In this document: positions 1-8,860 of the stretch, in pieces
Numbering within the stretch: the first letter of the stretch is position 1
Layout of the letters: each line of letters opens with the position of its first letter
Origin: Lachnospiraceae bacterium
GTDB taxonomy: Bacteria; Bacillota; Clostridia; Lachnospirales; Lachnospiraceae
Reading direction: 5' to 3'
Length of the DNA: 64,000 nt
Assembly (NCBI GenBank): GCA_022792335.1
Contig: JAAWAV010000041.1
Span: forward strand, 1 to 64,000
The notes under the pieces: generated by a model
Databases searched by the model: none
What the model saw: only the letters and a program-made list of their open reading frames with translations
What the model was told of the DNA's origin: nothing
Translations under genes and position numbers: made by a program

Positions 1-28
1 CTGAAAGAGTCCTAGATAGAGAAGATAA

Positions 29-100
29 TCCTCGATAGCTCAATGGTAGAGCACTCGGCTGTTAACCGAGTTGTTGTAGGTTCGAGCCCTACTCGGGGAG
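29..100 (+). tRNA. tRNA-Asn (anticodon GTT)
   Basis: A full cloverleaf can be drawn. The 7-bp acceptor stem is 29-35 with 93-99 (one G-T wobble), the anticodon stem CTCGG/CCGAG holds the loop with GTT at 61-63, and the T-arm has TTCGAGC. The discriminator is G100 and CCA is not encoded. It is the first of three closely spaced tRNAs and is probably cotranscribed with them. Confidence 0.95.
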
Positions 101-146
101 CGAATAGATGAAATACTAAGCTCCACGGAGTTTTAAAATCTCATAA

Positions 147-218
147 GGCTCCATGGTCAAGCGGTTAAGACACCGCCCTTTCACGGCGGTAACAGGGGTT
201 CAAATCCCCTTGGAGTCA
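147..218 (+). tRNA. tRNA-Glu (anticodon TTC)
   Basis: The acceptor stem is 147-153 with 211-217, the anticodon stem CCGCC/GGCGG encloses a loop with TTC at 180-182, and the T-arm has TTCAAAT. The discriminator is A218 and CCA is not encoded. It lies about 46 bases after tRNA-Asn and 12 bases before tRNA-Cys. Confidence 0.95.
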
Positions 219-230
219 TTTTTATTTTAT

Positions 231-301
231 GGCGACATAGCCAAGTGGTAAGGCAAAGGTCTGCAACACCTCTATCGCCGGTTCAAATCCGGCTGTCGCC
301 T
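231..301 (+). tRNA. tRNA-Cys (anticodon GCA)
   Basis: The acceptor stem GGCGACA at 231-237 pairs with 294-300, the anticodon GCA is at 263-265, and the T-arm has TTCAAAT. The discriminator is T301 and CCA is not encoded. It is the last tRNA before a strong terminator. Confidence 0.95.
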
Positions 302-304
302 CTT

Positions 305-343
305 AAAGAGTTCCAGAAAGTTTCGGCTTTCTGGAACTCTTTT
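305..343 (+). terminator. Intrinsic terminator of the tRNA cluster
   Basis: A perfect 16-bp inverted repeat (305-320 with 327-342, TTTCGG loop) ends in a T tract. It closes the tRNA transcription unit. The reverse-strand gene at 366-1484 ends just beyond it, so it may serve both directions. Confidence 0.9.
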
Positions 344-365
344 GTCGTGATTCTGATGACTCAGA

Positions 366-1484
366 TTATTTTTCAAAAGGGAAATGGAACTGTGTCAGAC
401 CAAATTCATCGCGTAACTGGATAAATTCTTTCTGAACAGCTTCTGTCATAGGAACTCCTTTGTCTTTCCGGTACATCCATACTTCGTATTCTTTTTCCCC
501 TGCCGTATAAATACGGGACTGTCCCGGCGCTTTCTCAGAAGCACGCAGTTCCCGGAGAATGTCGCCGCAAGTTTTTTTGAAAGCTTCTGCGCCTAGGAAA
601 GCTTCTGTGTCGATGGCAACGAAAAAGTGACCCAGATGATAGGGACGGATGGATCCGTTTTCATCCTTGCCGTCGAGCGCTTTTAAGAAAAGGCCGGACT
701 GTAAGGCGGCAGAGAGAATTTCCACGACAGTTGCATAACCGTAACCTTTATAGCCGGCAAAAAGTTCTCCAAGCCCGCCTAAAGGTGCCAAAGCTGCTTT
801 CTGGCTCCGGATGTCTTTTAGAATCTGAGGGCTGTCTGTCAGTTCCGTTCCATCTCTCCCGATTACCATGCCGGCCGGAACGTCATGCCCGATACGGGCA
901 TAATATTCAATTTTTCCATTCTGAATGATGGAGGTTGCACAGTCCAGAACAAAGGGGAAGGCTTCATCCGTAGGAATACCGAAGGTCAGCGGATTGGTTC
1001 CCAGCATATTTTCCACACCGAAAGTGGGAGCAATAGAAGGACGGGCATTGGTACCAGTAATGCCGATCATATTTTCTTTCGTTGCCATGGTTGCCCAGTA
1101 TCCAGCGATGCCGTAATGGGAGGAGTTGCGTACGGCAACCATGCCCATACCGTAAGTGTGTGCTTTTTCAATACACATATCCATAGCTTTTTTGCTGGCG
1201 ACCATACCCATGCCGTCATTGGCATCCAAGACTGCAGTGGTTGGCGTTTCTTTCAGGATGTCAATTTTTGTGATCGGATTTAGGATACCTGCCTGAATGC
1301 GGTCTACATAAATCGGTTTGAAACGATTACAACCGTGGCTCTCGATACCGCGGCGATCACTTTCCAAAAGCACATCAGAACAAAGTCTTGCTTCCTCCTC
1401 CGGGAGCCCAAGCTTTCCAAAAACAGCAGTCATAAAGTCATCTACCAGATTCCAGGGAATATAGGGTCTTGCGTCTTTTTCCAT
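366..1484 (-). CDS. LDH2/malate dehydrogenase-family oxidoreductase
   Basis: A 372-residue NAD(P)-dependent oxidoreductase of the Ldh2 (malate/L-lactate/ureidoglycolate dehydrogenase) family, which is distinct from the classical Rossmann LDH family. It would interconvert a 2-hydroxy acid and its 2-oxo acid in the cytoplasm. Visible family marks are ESHG near residue 50, NSSHYG near 120 (the usual catalytic His), GTNP near 165 and GYKGYG near 245. The length is normal. The ATG has a good AGGAGG ribosome site. An upstream promoter at 1670-1698 and a terminator-like hairpin in the leader suggest attenuation. The exact substrate cannot be told from the sequence. Confidence 0.85.
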   Translation of the reverse strand: MEKDARPYIPWNLVDDFMTAVFGKLGLPEEEARLCSDVLLESDRRGIESHGCNRFKPIYVDRIQAGILNPITKIDILKETPTTAVLDANDGMGMVASKKAMDMCIEKAHTYGMGMVAVRNSSHYGIAGYWATMATKENMIGITGTNARPSIAPTFGVENMLGTNPLTFGIPTDEAFPFVLDCATSIIQNGKIEYYARIGHDVPAGMVIGRDGTELTDSPQILKDIRSQKAALAPLGGLGELFAGYKGYGYATVVEILSAALQSGLFLKALDGKDENGSIRPYHLGHFFVAIDTEAFLGAEAFKKTCGDILRELRASEKAPGQSRIYTAGEKEYEVWMYRKDKGVPMTEAVQKEFIQLRDEFGLTQFHFPFEK

Positions 1485-1593
1485 CGTAATACCTCCTAAT
1501 CAAATAAGAGCTGCGCAAGGAACAGGCGGCAGTTTGGATGCGAGTATGTTTTTGCCAAAGGACGCAAATCCTTTTCCATGTCGTTGCGCATAG

Positions 1594-1637
1594 AAAAAAG
1601 CAACGTAAACAGACACCGACGGTGTTTTACATTGCTT
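1594..1637 (-). terminator. Terminator-like hairpin in the leader of the 366-1484 gene
   Basis: Bases 1598-1637 form an interrupted 16-18 bp hairpin around ACACCG/CGGTGT. On the reverse strand it is followed by six T residues (1599-1594). It lies downstream of the reverse promoter at 1670-1698 and about 110 bases upstream of the dehydrogenase start, so it would stop transcription before the gene unless antitermination occurs. Confidence 0.65.
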
Positions 1638-1669
1638 CTCTCGCTCTCATAATTTATAAAGTTGATTTT

Positions 1670-1698
1670 AATATATCATTAAAAAAATTATCTGTCAA
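1670..1698 (-). promoter_or_regulatory. Sigma-A promoter for the LDH2-family gene
   Basis: On the reverse strand a perfect -35 TTGACA (1698-1693) is followed by a 17-base spacer and TATATT (1675-1670). The spacing is ideal. The start would fall near 1663, giving a leader of about 180 bases that contains the hairpin at 1594-1637. Confidence 0.7.
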
Positions 1699-1721
1699 GT
1701 TCAGATTTTTACCTGGAGATA

Positions 1722-1750
1722 TTGAAAAAAGATGTACAATGTGTTACACT
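1722..1750 (+). promoter_or_regulatory. Promoter for glpP-glpK
   Basis: TTGAAA (1722-1727), a 17-base spacer and TACACT (1745-1750). Its position inside the upstream extension of the glpP reading frame supports the downstream ATG at 1792 as the true start. Confidence 0.55.
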
Positions 1751-1791
1751 CAGGCAGAAAACTCCGAAAAGATGACGGCAGGGAGGTATCT

Positions 1792-2361
1792 ATGAGCTCT
1801 GATTTTTATAAGCTGCTTGAGAATAATCCGGTGATTGCCGCGATAAAGGACGAGAAGGGGCTTAAGGCATGCTGCCAGAATCAAGATATCCGCGTTATTT
1901 TTGTCTTATACGGAAATATATGTAATATTGTTCAGATTGTAGAGCAGCTAAAGCGGGAAGGAAAGACAGTTCTGGTCCATGTGGATCTGATTGAGGGTCT
2001 GAATGGGAAAGAGATTGTGGTAGATTTTATCCGTTCTCATACAATGGCGGACGGGATTATTTCGACAAAACCGGCCCTGATTAGAAAGGCCGGGGAATGT
2101 GGGTTATGTACGATCCTACGGGTGTTTGTTCTGGATTCCATTTCCTTAAAGAATGTATCTAGACAGGCGGCTGTGGCGGGACCGGATATGCTGGAAATGC
2201 TTCCAGGCGTTATGCCGAAGATCATACGAAAGGTGAAGCAGACTGTGAGGGTTCCGGTGATTGCCGGAGGATTGATTTCTGATAAAGAAGATGTCATAGA
2301 GGCGTTGTCAGCCGGTGCTATTTCCGTCTCTACGACAAACCCGGCGGTATGGGAGATGTAG
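1792..2361 (+). CDS. glpP: Glycerol-3-phosphate-responsive antiterminator GlpP
   Basis: A 189-residue GlpP-family protein, which in Bacillus binds glycerol 3-phosphate and an mRNA leader to allow readthrough into glp genes. The TIM-barrel-like fold shows in the segments LVHVDLIEGL, DGIISTKP, PVIAGGLISDKEDV and GAISVSTTNP. The frame stays open upstream to 1732, but that ATG sits inside the promoter. The ATG at 1792 has GGGAGG at a good distance. It lies directly upstream of glpK, the expected partner. There is no terminator-like element in the short gap before glpK, so the RNA target may lie elsewhere or in the glpP leader. Confidence 0.9.
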   Translation: MSSDFYKLLENNPVIAAIKDEKGLKACCQNQDIRVIFVLYGNICNIVQIVEQLKREGKTVLVHVDLIEGLNGKEIVVDFIRSHTMADGIISTKPALIRKAGECGLCTILRVFVLDSISLKNVSRQAAVAGPDMLEMLPGVMPKIIRKVKQTVRVPVIAGGLISDKEDVIEALSAGAISVSTTNPAVWEM

Positions 2362-2409
2362 GAGAAGGAAAGTCGAAGAAGAGAGAAGGAAAACGAAGGA
2401 GGGGATTAT

Positions 2410-3906
2410 ATGGCAAAGTATGTGATGGCCTTAGATTCGGGAACCACCAGTAACCGGTGTATTCTGTTCAATGAAAAGGGAGAAATGTGCAGCGTTGCCC
2501 AGAAGGAATTTACTCAGTTTTTCCCAAAACCGGGATGGGTGGAACATGATGCAGAGGAAATCTGGTCTACCCAGTTGGAGGTCGCTTTAAAGGCTATGGA
2601 AAATGTAGGCGCGACGGCGGCTGACATCGCTGCCATCGGCATTACCAATCAAAGGGAGACGGCTATTGTATGGGATAAGGCGACAGGGGCGCCTATTTAT
2701 CATGCGATTGTGTGGCAATGCCGGAGGACTTCGGAGTACTGCGACTCTCTAAAGGAAAAGGGGCTGGTAGATACTTACCGGGAGAAAACCGGTCTGGTTA
2801 TCGACGCTTATTTTTCCGCTACGAAGATCAAATGGATTCTAGATCATGTGGAAGGGGCCAGGGAGCGGGCCAAGCGGGGAGAGCTTCTTTTCGGAACGGT
2901 GGAGACCTGGCTCATTTGGAAGCTGACAAAGGGGAAAGTCCATGTGACTGATTATTCCAATGCGTCCCGTACCATGCTTTTTAATATCAAAACCCTTACA
3001 TGGGACAGGGAGATCCTGGAAGAGCTTGAGATTCCGGAATGCATGCTTCCGGAGGCAAAGCCTTCCAGTTATATTTACGAGGAATGTGATCCCCAGTTTT
3101 TCGGAGGACCAATTCCCATCGGAGGGGCGGCGGGAGACCAGCAGGCGGCGCTCTTTGGGCAGACTTGTTTCAAGGCAGGAGAGGCAAAAAATACTTATGG
3201 GACCGGTGGATTTCTGCTAATGAATACAGGAGAGACGCCGATTTATTCAAAGAATGGCTTAGTGACTACTATCGCATGGGGAATCGACGGAAGGATAACC
3301 TATGCCCTGGAGGGGTCCATATTCGTAGCCGGCGCGGCGATTCAGTGGCTTAGGGACGAGCTTAGATTTATCGACTCGGCGATGGACTCAGAATATATGG
3401 CAAAGAAAGTAAAAGATACTGGCGGATGCTATGTGGTGCCTGCCTTTACAGGACTTGGCGCGCCCCATTGGGACCAGTATGCGAGAGGAACCATCGTGGG
3501 ACTGACCAGAGGTGTGAATAAATATCATATTGTGCGGGCAACCCTGGAGTCTATCTGCTATCAGATCAACGATGTGTTGCAGGCGATGAAGGCGGATTCC
3601 GACATGGATTTAAGCGCTCTTAAGGTGGACGGAGGCGCCAGCGCGAACAATCTGCTGATGCAGATGCAGGCAGATATAAGCAATGCGCCGGTCCATCGCC
3701 CTCGCTGTGTGGAGACGACGGCCATGGGGGCGGCTTATCTGGCGGGACTGGCAGTTGGATACTGGTCTGGCATCGACGATATCCGGGACAATTGGGAGAT
3801 TGACCGGGTCTTTGAGCCGGAAATTTCCGGAGAGGAACGGAAGGAGAAAATAAAGGGCTGGAATAAAGCGGTGAAGTGTTCTTACGGATGGGCGAAGGAA
3901 GAATAA
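2410..3906 (+). CDS. glpK: Glycerol kinase
   Basis: A 498-residue FGGY-family kinase, full length for GlpK, that phosphorylates glycerol to sn-glycerol 3-phosphate with ATP. Recognisable elements are DSGTTSNRC near the N-terminus (phosphate binding), NQRETAIVW, the central [23 protein letters not shown], and DGGASANN with GAAYLAGLA in the C-terminal half. GGAGG precedes the ATG. It follows glpP by 48 bases and is probably cotranscribed. Its product is both the precursor for PlsY-type acylation and the presumed GlpP ligand. I see no clear forward terminator before the convergent gene's terminator near 4030. Confidence 0.96.
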   Translation: MAKYVMALDSGTTSNRCILFNEKGEMCSVAQKEFTQFFPKPGWVEHDAEEIWSTQLEVALKAMENVGATAADIAAIGITNQRETAIVWDKATGAPIYHAIVWQCRRTSEYCDSLKEKGLVDTYREKTGLVIDAYFSATKIKWILDHVEGARERAKRGELLFGTVETWLIWKLTKGKVHVTDYSNASRTMLFNIKTLTWDREILEELEIPECMLPEAKPSSYIYEECDPQFFGGPIPIGGAAGDQQAALFGQTCFKAGEAKNTYGTGGFLLMNTGETPIYSKNGLVTTIAWGIDGRITYALEGSIFVAGAAIQWLRDELRFIDSAMDSEYMAKKVKDTGGCYVVPAFTGLGAPHWDQYARGTIVGLTRGVNKYHIVRATLESICYQINDVLQAMKADSDMDLSALKVDGGASANNLLMQMQADISNAPVHRPRCVETTAMGAAYLAGLAVGYWSGIDDIRDNWEIDRVFEPEISGEERKEKIKGWNKAVKCSYGWAKEE

Positions 3907-4029
3907 AAGTTTGGTATGGTCCCTTATCTCCCCTATCCGCGTACATTCCGTAGTCTCATTGCCTGCTTTGCAAAACCAAGAGATCAGGGCAGATAGAGGC
4001 GGGAAGAGGAGAATGTATGAAAAAGTATG

Positions 4030-4059
4030 AAAAAACCCGCCTGCGATCTCGCAGGCGGG
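4030..4059 (-). terminator. Terminator of the reverse-strand membrane protein gene
   Basis: An 11-bp GC-rich perfect stem (4036-4046 with 4049-4059) is followed on the reverse strand by a T tract (4035-4030). It lies 45 bases beyond the stop codon of the gene at 4105-4599. Confidence 0.85.
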
Positions 4060-4104
4060 AGCATTATGTTCTGTTTACAGTCTTTAAGTATACGTCGCAG
4101 CTTT

Positions 4105-4599
4105 TTATTTTTGCTTCTTGCCGCCACTACTCTTGGTCGTCGATTTTACATCAGCTACGCTGTCTTTCTTCCGGCCAAAACGTTTTTTCTTTTTGGGAGG
4201 CGGAGTAATGACTCCGCCGCGGACACTTTTCACAGCAGTGATGTAGATACCGCTGACAACTACCTTTGCTTCCTGCTTAATAGGAAGAACAGAGAATACC
4301 TTTTCATCACACATCATGGTCATGATTTTCGGTCCGACCTTGGCCTTCACAATCGGAACCTTGGCCCGCCGCAAATATTTCGGCGTCTGTTCATACACCA
4401 TCTTGGGAAGACCAGCGTCTTTAAGCTTCAGGCGCTTTTTATCTATAATCAGCATGGATACAGTCTGGGCCATAGCCTCCATCATAGACTGCTGTTGGGC
4501 CTGCTTTTTCTGCATCTTTGTCCCTAAAAAATATAGGGCAACCAGAGCCGCGACCAGAATCGCCAGAATGATAAGTACAATTGTCAACCATAAAGGCAT
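4105..4599 (-). CDS. Small single-pass membrane protein of unknown function
   Basis: A protein of 164 residues with one N-terminal membrane segment (about residues 3-27, rich in I, L, V and A). A Gln-rich stretch follows, then a soluble middle region and a very basic tail with PPPKKKKR and many Lys and Ser. The frame is open further upstream, but the ATG at 4599 directly precedes the membrane segment and has an AGGAGGT ribosome site. It has its own promoter and terminator and is divergent from rpoB. The family is not recognised. The basic tail could contact nucleic acid or acidic lipid, but that is only inference. Confidence 0.8.
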   Translation of the reverse strand: MPLWLTIVLIILAILVAALVALYFLGTKMQKKQAQQQSMMEAMAQTVSMLIIDKKRLKLKDAGLPKMVYEQTPKYLRRAKVPIVKAKVGPKIMTMMCDEKVFSVLPIKQEAKVVVSGIYITAVKSVRGGVITPPPKKKKRFGRKKDSVADVKSTTKSSGGKKQK

Positions 4600-4657
4600 C
4601 GGGGGTACCTCCTGAAATTTTTTCACGCGCAGGCAATAAGCCAGACGGGCATTCTGC

Positions 4658-4686
4658 ATTATATCATTATTCCGGACAAGTTGCAA
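4658..4686 (-). promoter_or_regulatory. Promoter of the 4105-4599 gene
   Basis: Reverse strand TTGCAA (4686-4681), a 17-base spacer and a perfect TATAAT (4663-4658), about 60 bases before the start codon. It is back to back with the rpoB promoter. Confidence 0.75.
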
Positions 4687-4749
4687 GCAGATAAGGGAGG
4701 AAAAATGCATAAAACATGTAAAAAATGGCAATTATAAGAAAAAAATGAA

Positions 4750-4778
4750 TTGACAGCTTGACTATGAGGTGATAAGAT
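4750..4778 (+). promoter_or_regulatory. Promoter of rpoB-rpoC
   Basis: A perfect TTGACA (4750-4755), a 17-base spacer and TAAGAT (4773-4778). The leader of about 130 bases to the rpoB ATG shows no known regulatory motif that I recognise. Confidence 0.75.
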
Positions 4779-4913
4779 GTAATGTACGCTATTGTGGTTT
4801 CATGTGCCCAAATTCTTGGTTGAGCGTGCATTTCCTTGTCAATCGAGAGGTCAGCCATGATGACATACGGATGACTCACAGTTGAATAGAAAGAAAACAG
4901 GGGTGAAAGGTCA

Positions 4914-7900
4914 ATGGAAAATTGCAGAATACGCCCGGCGAAAGCCGGTAAAAGCATCAGGATGAGCTATTCAAGACAGAAAGAAGTTCTTGAAATGCCG
5001 AATCTGATTGAAATCCAGAAAGATTCCTATCAGTGGTTCCTGAATGAGGGCCTGAAGGAAGTCTTTGAGGACATCTCTCCCATCGCGGACTTCGGCGGAC
5101 ATTTGAGCCTGGAGTTTGCTGATTTTACCTTATGTAAAGACGATATTAAATATACGATTGAAGAGTGCAAGGAACGAGACGCGACTTATGCGGCGCCGCT
5201 TAAGGTGCGCGTACGTCTGATGAATAAGGAAACAGATGAGATCAGTGAACATGAAATTTTTATGGGCGACCTTCCCCTTATGACCGACACAGGTTCTTTT
5301 GTGATCAATGGCGCCGAGCGTGTAATCGTAAGCCAGCTGGTCCGCTCCCCCGGCATTTATTACGGGATTGCTCATGATAAGGTTGGAAAGACGTTGTATT
5401 CCTGCACGGTGATTCCAAACAGAGGCGCCTGGCTGGAATATGAGACAGATTCCAACGACGTGTTTTTTGCACGTGTGGACAGGACGAGAAAGGTGCCTGT
5501 CACCGTACTGATTCGGGCGCTTGGCATTGGAACCAATGCGGAGATCCGCGAGCTTTTCGGGGATGAGCCGAAAATCGAAGCAAGTATTATGAAGGACACC
5601 TCAGACAATTATGAGAGCGGCCTTCTGGAATTGTATAAAAAGATCCGCCCCGGCGAGCCTCTTTCTGTGGACAGTGCGGAAAGCTTGTTAAACAGCATGT
5701 TCTTCGACCCCAGAAGATACGACCTGGCGAAGGTGGGCCGGTACAAATTTAATAAAAAACTTCATTTTAAAAATAGAATCGCAGGCCATATTCTCGCAGA
5801 GGACGTGGTAAATGCGGAAACGGGCGAGATCCTGGCAGAGGCCGGCACGAAGGTTTCCAAAAATCTGGCGGTGGAGATTCAGGACGCAGGAGTTCCTTTT
5901 GTATACATCGAGGCGGAGAGCCGGAAGGTAAAGGTGCTCTCCAACCTGATGGTGGATCTGGGAGAATACGTAGATTTTGATCCGAAGGATGCGGGGATTA
6001 CAGAATCAGTATTCTACCCGGTGTTAAAACCTATACTGGAAGAATATGCCGGCGCTTCGGAAGAAGAGTTAAAGGAGGCCATTCACAGGCATATCCATGA
6101 CCTGATCCCGAAGCATATTACAAGGGAAGATATCATTGCTTCCATTAACTATAACATTCATCTGGAGGAAGGGATCGGAAACGACGACGATATCGACCAT
6201 CTGGGCAACCGGCGGATCCGCGCCGTGGGCGAACTCCTTCAGAACCAGTATCGGATCGGGCTTTCCAGAATGGAACGTGTGGTCAGAGAGCGGATGACGA
6301 CCCAGGATATTGAGGGAATTACGCCTCAGTCCCTGATCAACATCAAGCCGGTGACGGCTGCGGTGAAAGAGTTTTTCGGAAGTTCTCAGCTCTCCCAGTT
6401 TATGGACCAGAACAATCCGCTGGCGGAGCTGACCCACAAGAGACGTCTGTCGGCTCTGGGCCCCGGCGGCCTTTCCAGAGAGAGGGCAGGATTTGAGGTT
6501 CGTGACGTGCATTATTCCCATTATGGAAGAATGTGTCCCATTGAGACGCCGGAAGGTCCGAACATCGGCCTCATCAACTCTCTGGCTACTTATGCGAGAG
6601 TAAATCAGTACGGCTTTGTGGAAGCGCCTTACCGGGTTGTAGATAAGAGCGTGGATCCGAAGAATCCCGTCGTTACCGACGATGTGGTGTATCTGACTGC
6701 CGACGAGGAGGATAATTATATTGTCGCCCAGGCCAACGAGGCCCTGGATGCAGAAGGACATTTTGTAAAAAATAATGTATCCGGCCGTTTTCGGGAGGAA
6801 ACGTCCGAGTTTGAAAAGAGAAAAGTGGACCTGATGGACGTTTCCCCTAAGATGGTGTTCTCAGCGGCAACGGCCATGATTCCCTTCCTGGAAAACGACG
6901 ATGCCAACCGTGCCCTGATGGGTTCCAACATGCAGAGACAGGCAGTGCCGCTCCTTTCCACGGAGGCTCCTGTGGTGGGCACCGGTATGGAGGGCAAAGA
7001 GGCTGTGGACTCCGGCGTCTGTATGGTGGCGAAGAGGGCAGGCGTGGTGGAGCGTTCCGCTTCCAATGAGATCGTCATCCGCAATGAGGACGGGGGCAGA
7101 GACGTGTACCGTCTGACCAAGTTTGCGAGAAGCAATCAGAGTAACTGTTACAATCAGAAACCCATTGTGTCCAAAGGAGACCGGGTGGAGGCTGGAGAAG
7201 TCATTGCCGACGGCCCTTCCACCAGAAACGGGGAAATTGCCCTTGGAAAGAATCCTCTGATTGGATTTATGACCTGGGAAGGTTACAATTACGAGGACGC
7301 CGTTCTTTTAAGTGAGCGTCTGGTACAGGACGACGTGTATACGTCTGTTCATATTGAGGAGTATGAGGCAGAGGCCAGAGATACGAAGCTGGGGCCGGAA
7401 GAGATTACGAGAGACGTTCCGGGCGTGGGCGAAGATGCCTTAAAGGATTTGGATGAGAGAGGGATTATCCGTATTGGCGCGGAAGTCCGGGCAGGAGATA
7501 TCCTGGTAGGAAAGGTCACTCCTAAAGGAGAGACGGAACTGACGGCGGAAGAACGGCTTCTCCGGGCGATTTTCGGAGAAAAGGCGAGAGAGGTTCGGGA
7601 TACTTCCCTGAAGGTGCCTCACGGCGCGTATGGCATCGTGGTGGACGCCAAAGTGTTTACCAGAGAGAACGGCGATGAGCTTTCTCCCGGCGTCAATGAG
7701 ACGGTACGTATTTATATTGCACAGAAGAGGAAGATCTCTGTGGGAGACAAGATGGCAGGACGCCATGGAAACAAGGGCGTGGTTTCCCGCGTGCTTCCTG
7801 TGGAAGATATGCCCTTCCTTCCCAATGGACGTCCCTTGGATATCGTGCTTAACCCCCTGGGCGTGCCTTCCCGTATGAATATCGGACAGGTGCTGGAGAT

Positions 7901-8768
7901 TCATCTTTCCCTGGCCGCCAGGGCGCTGGGCTTTAACGTGTCTACGCCGGTCTTTGACGGGGCGGACGAGGACGATATTATGGATACTCTGGACCTGGCC
8001 AACGATTACGTCAATCTGGAGTGGGAAGAGTTTGAAACGAAATATCGGGAGGTTTTGCGGCCGGATGTGATGAAGTTCCTGGACGAAAATAAAGCTCACA
8101 GAGAGCTTTGGAAAGGAGTTCCTATCCGGCGGGACGGCAAGGTGCGGCTACGTGACGGGCGGACCGGCGAGTATTTCGACAGTCCCGTTACCATCGGCCA
8201 CATGCATTATCTGAAGCTGCACCATCTGGTGGACGACAAGATTCATGCCCGTTCCACCGGCCCTTACTCCCTGGTGACCCAGCAGCCTCTGGGCGGCAAG
8301 GCTCAGTTCGGCGGTCAGCGGTTCGGCGAGATGGAGGTATGGGCTTTGGAGGCGTACGGCGCAGCTTATACCTTGCAGGAAATTCTGACAGTGAAATCCG
8401 ACGACGTGGTTGGGCGTGTCAAGACTTACGAGGCCATTATCAAGGGCGAAAATATTCCGGAACCCAGCGTTCCCGAATCCTTCAAGGTGCTCTTAAAAGA
8501 GCTTCAGTCCCTGGGCCTTGATGTACGTCTGTTGCGCGACGACAATACGGAAGTAGAGATTACGGAAAGCACAGATTACGGAAATACAGATATCAATGCG
8601 CTTTTAAATAGTGACCGGGTATTCAACGATTATGAGGAATCCTACGGTTCCATGGGATACCAGAAGCAGGAGTTTGAGGACGGAGAGCTGGTTGATGTGG
8701 AAGAGCCGGAATCGGATGATTACGAAGAGGAATCTGAGGAAGAGTTCGGAGAGGATTTTGACGAATAA
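4914..8768 (+). CDS. rpoB: RNA polymerase beta subunit
   Basis: A 1284-residue beta subunit of DNA-dependent RNA polymerase. The N-terminus carries MSYSRQKEV, followed by the protrusion and lobe domains. The rifampicin region is visible as [17 protein letters not shown] and [12 protein letters not shown] near residues 480-520, then [23 protein letters not shown]. The C-terminal part has [24 protein letters not shown] and an acidic Glu/Asp-rich tail. A weak GGGTGAAAGG ribosome site precedes the ATG. rpoC follows after 92 bases containing only a small GGCGACCG/CGGTCGCC hairpin. Unlike the common bacterial order, no rplJ-rplL lies immediately upstream. Confidence 0.98.
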   Translation: MENCRIRPAKAGKSIRMSYSRQKEVLEMPNLIEIQKDSYQWFLNEGLKEVFEDISPIADFGGHLSLEFADFTLCKDDIKYTIEECKERDATYAAPLKVRVRLMNKETDEISEHEIFMGDLPLMTDTGSFVINGAERVIVSQLVRSPGIYYGIAHDKVGKTLYSCTVIPNRGAWLEYETDSNDVFFARVDRTRKVPVTVLIRALGIGTNAEIRELFGDEPKIEASIMKDTSDNYESGLLELYKKIRPGEPLSVDSAESLLNSMFFDPRRYDLAKVGRYKFNKKLHFKNRIAGHILAEDVVNAETGEILAEAGTKVSKNLAVEIQDAGVPFVYIEAESRKVKVLSNLMVDLGEYVDFDPKDAGITESVFYPVLKPILEEYAGASEEELKEAIHRHIHDLIPKHITREDIIASINYNIHLEEGIGNDDDIDHLGNRRIRAVGELLQNQYRIGLSRMERVVRERMTTQDIEGITPQSLINIKPVTAAVKEFFGSSQLSQFMDQNNPLAELTHKRRLSALGPGGLSRERAGFEVRDVHYSHYGRMCPIETPEGPNIGLINSLATYARVNQYGFVEAPYRVVDKSVDPKNPVVTDDVVYLTADEEDNYIVAQANEALDAEGHFVKNNVSGRFREETSEFEKRKVDLMDVSPKMVFSAATAMIPFLENDDANRALMGSNMQRQAVPLLSTEAPVVGTGMEGKEAVDSGVCMVAKRAGVVERSASNEIVIRNEDGGRDVYRLTKFARSNQSNCYNQKPIVSKGDRVEAGEVIADGPSTRNGEIALGKNPLIGFMTWEGYNYEDAVLLSERLVQDDVYTSVHIEEYEAEARDTKLGPEEITRDVPGVGEDALKDLDERGIIRIGAEVRAGDILVGKVTPKGETELTAEERLLRAIFGEKAREVRDTSLKVPHGAYGIVVDAKVFTRENGDELSPGVNETVRIYIAQKRKISVGDKMAGRHGNKGVVSRVLPVEDMPFLPNGRPLDIVLNPLGVPSRMNIGQVLEIHLSLAARALGFNVSTPVFDGADEDDIMDTLDLANDYVNLEWEEFETKYREVLRPDVMKFLDENKAHRELWKGVPIRRDGKVRLRDGRTGEYFDSPVTIGHMHYLKLHHLVDDKIHARSTGPYSLVTQQPLGGKAQFGGQRFGEMEVWALEAYGAAYTLQEILTVKSDDVVGRVKTYEAIIKGENIPEPSVPESFKVLLKELQSLGLDVRLLRDDNTEVEITESTDYGNTDINALLNSDRVFNDYEESYGSMGYQKQEFEDGELVDVEEPESDDYEEESEEEFGEDFDE

Positions 8769-8860
8769 AAGCAGAATTTTGGGCAAAGCTCTGTCAGGCG
8801 ACCGCACGGTCGCCACAGGGCGCGCCGGGACATGGATATTGATAGAAGGGAGAATCACTC

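Noticed and set aside
1732-1791. The upstream start of the glpP frame
   Set aside because: That ATG lies within the predicted -35/-10 promoter and lacks a ribosome site. The ATG at 1792 has GGGAGG and matches family length.
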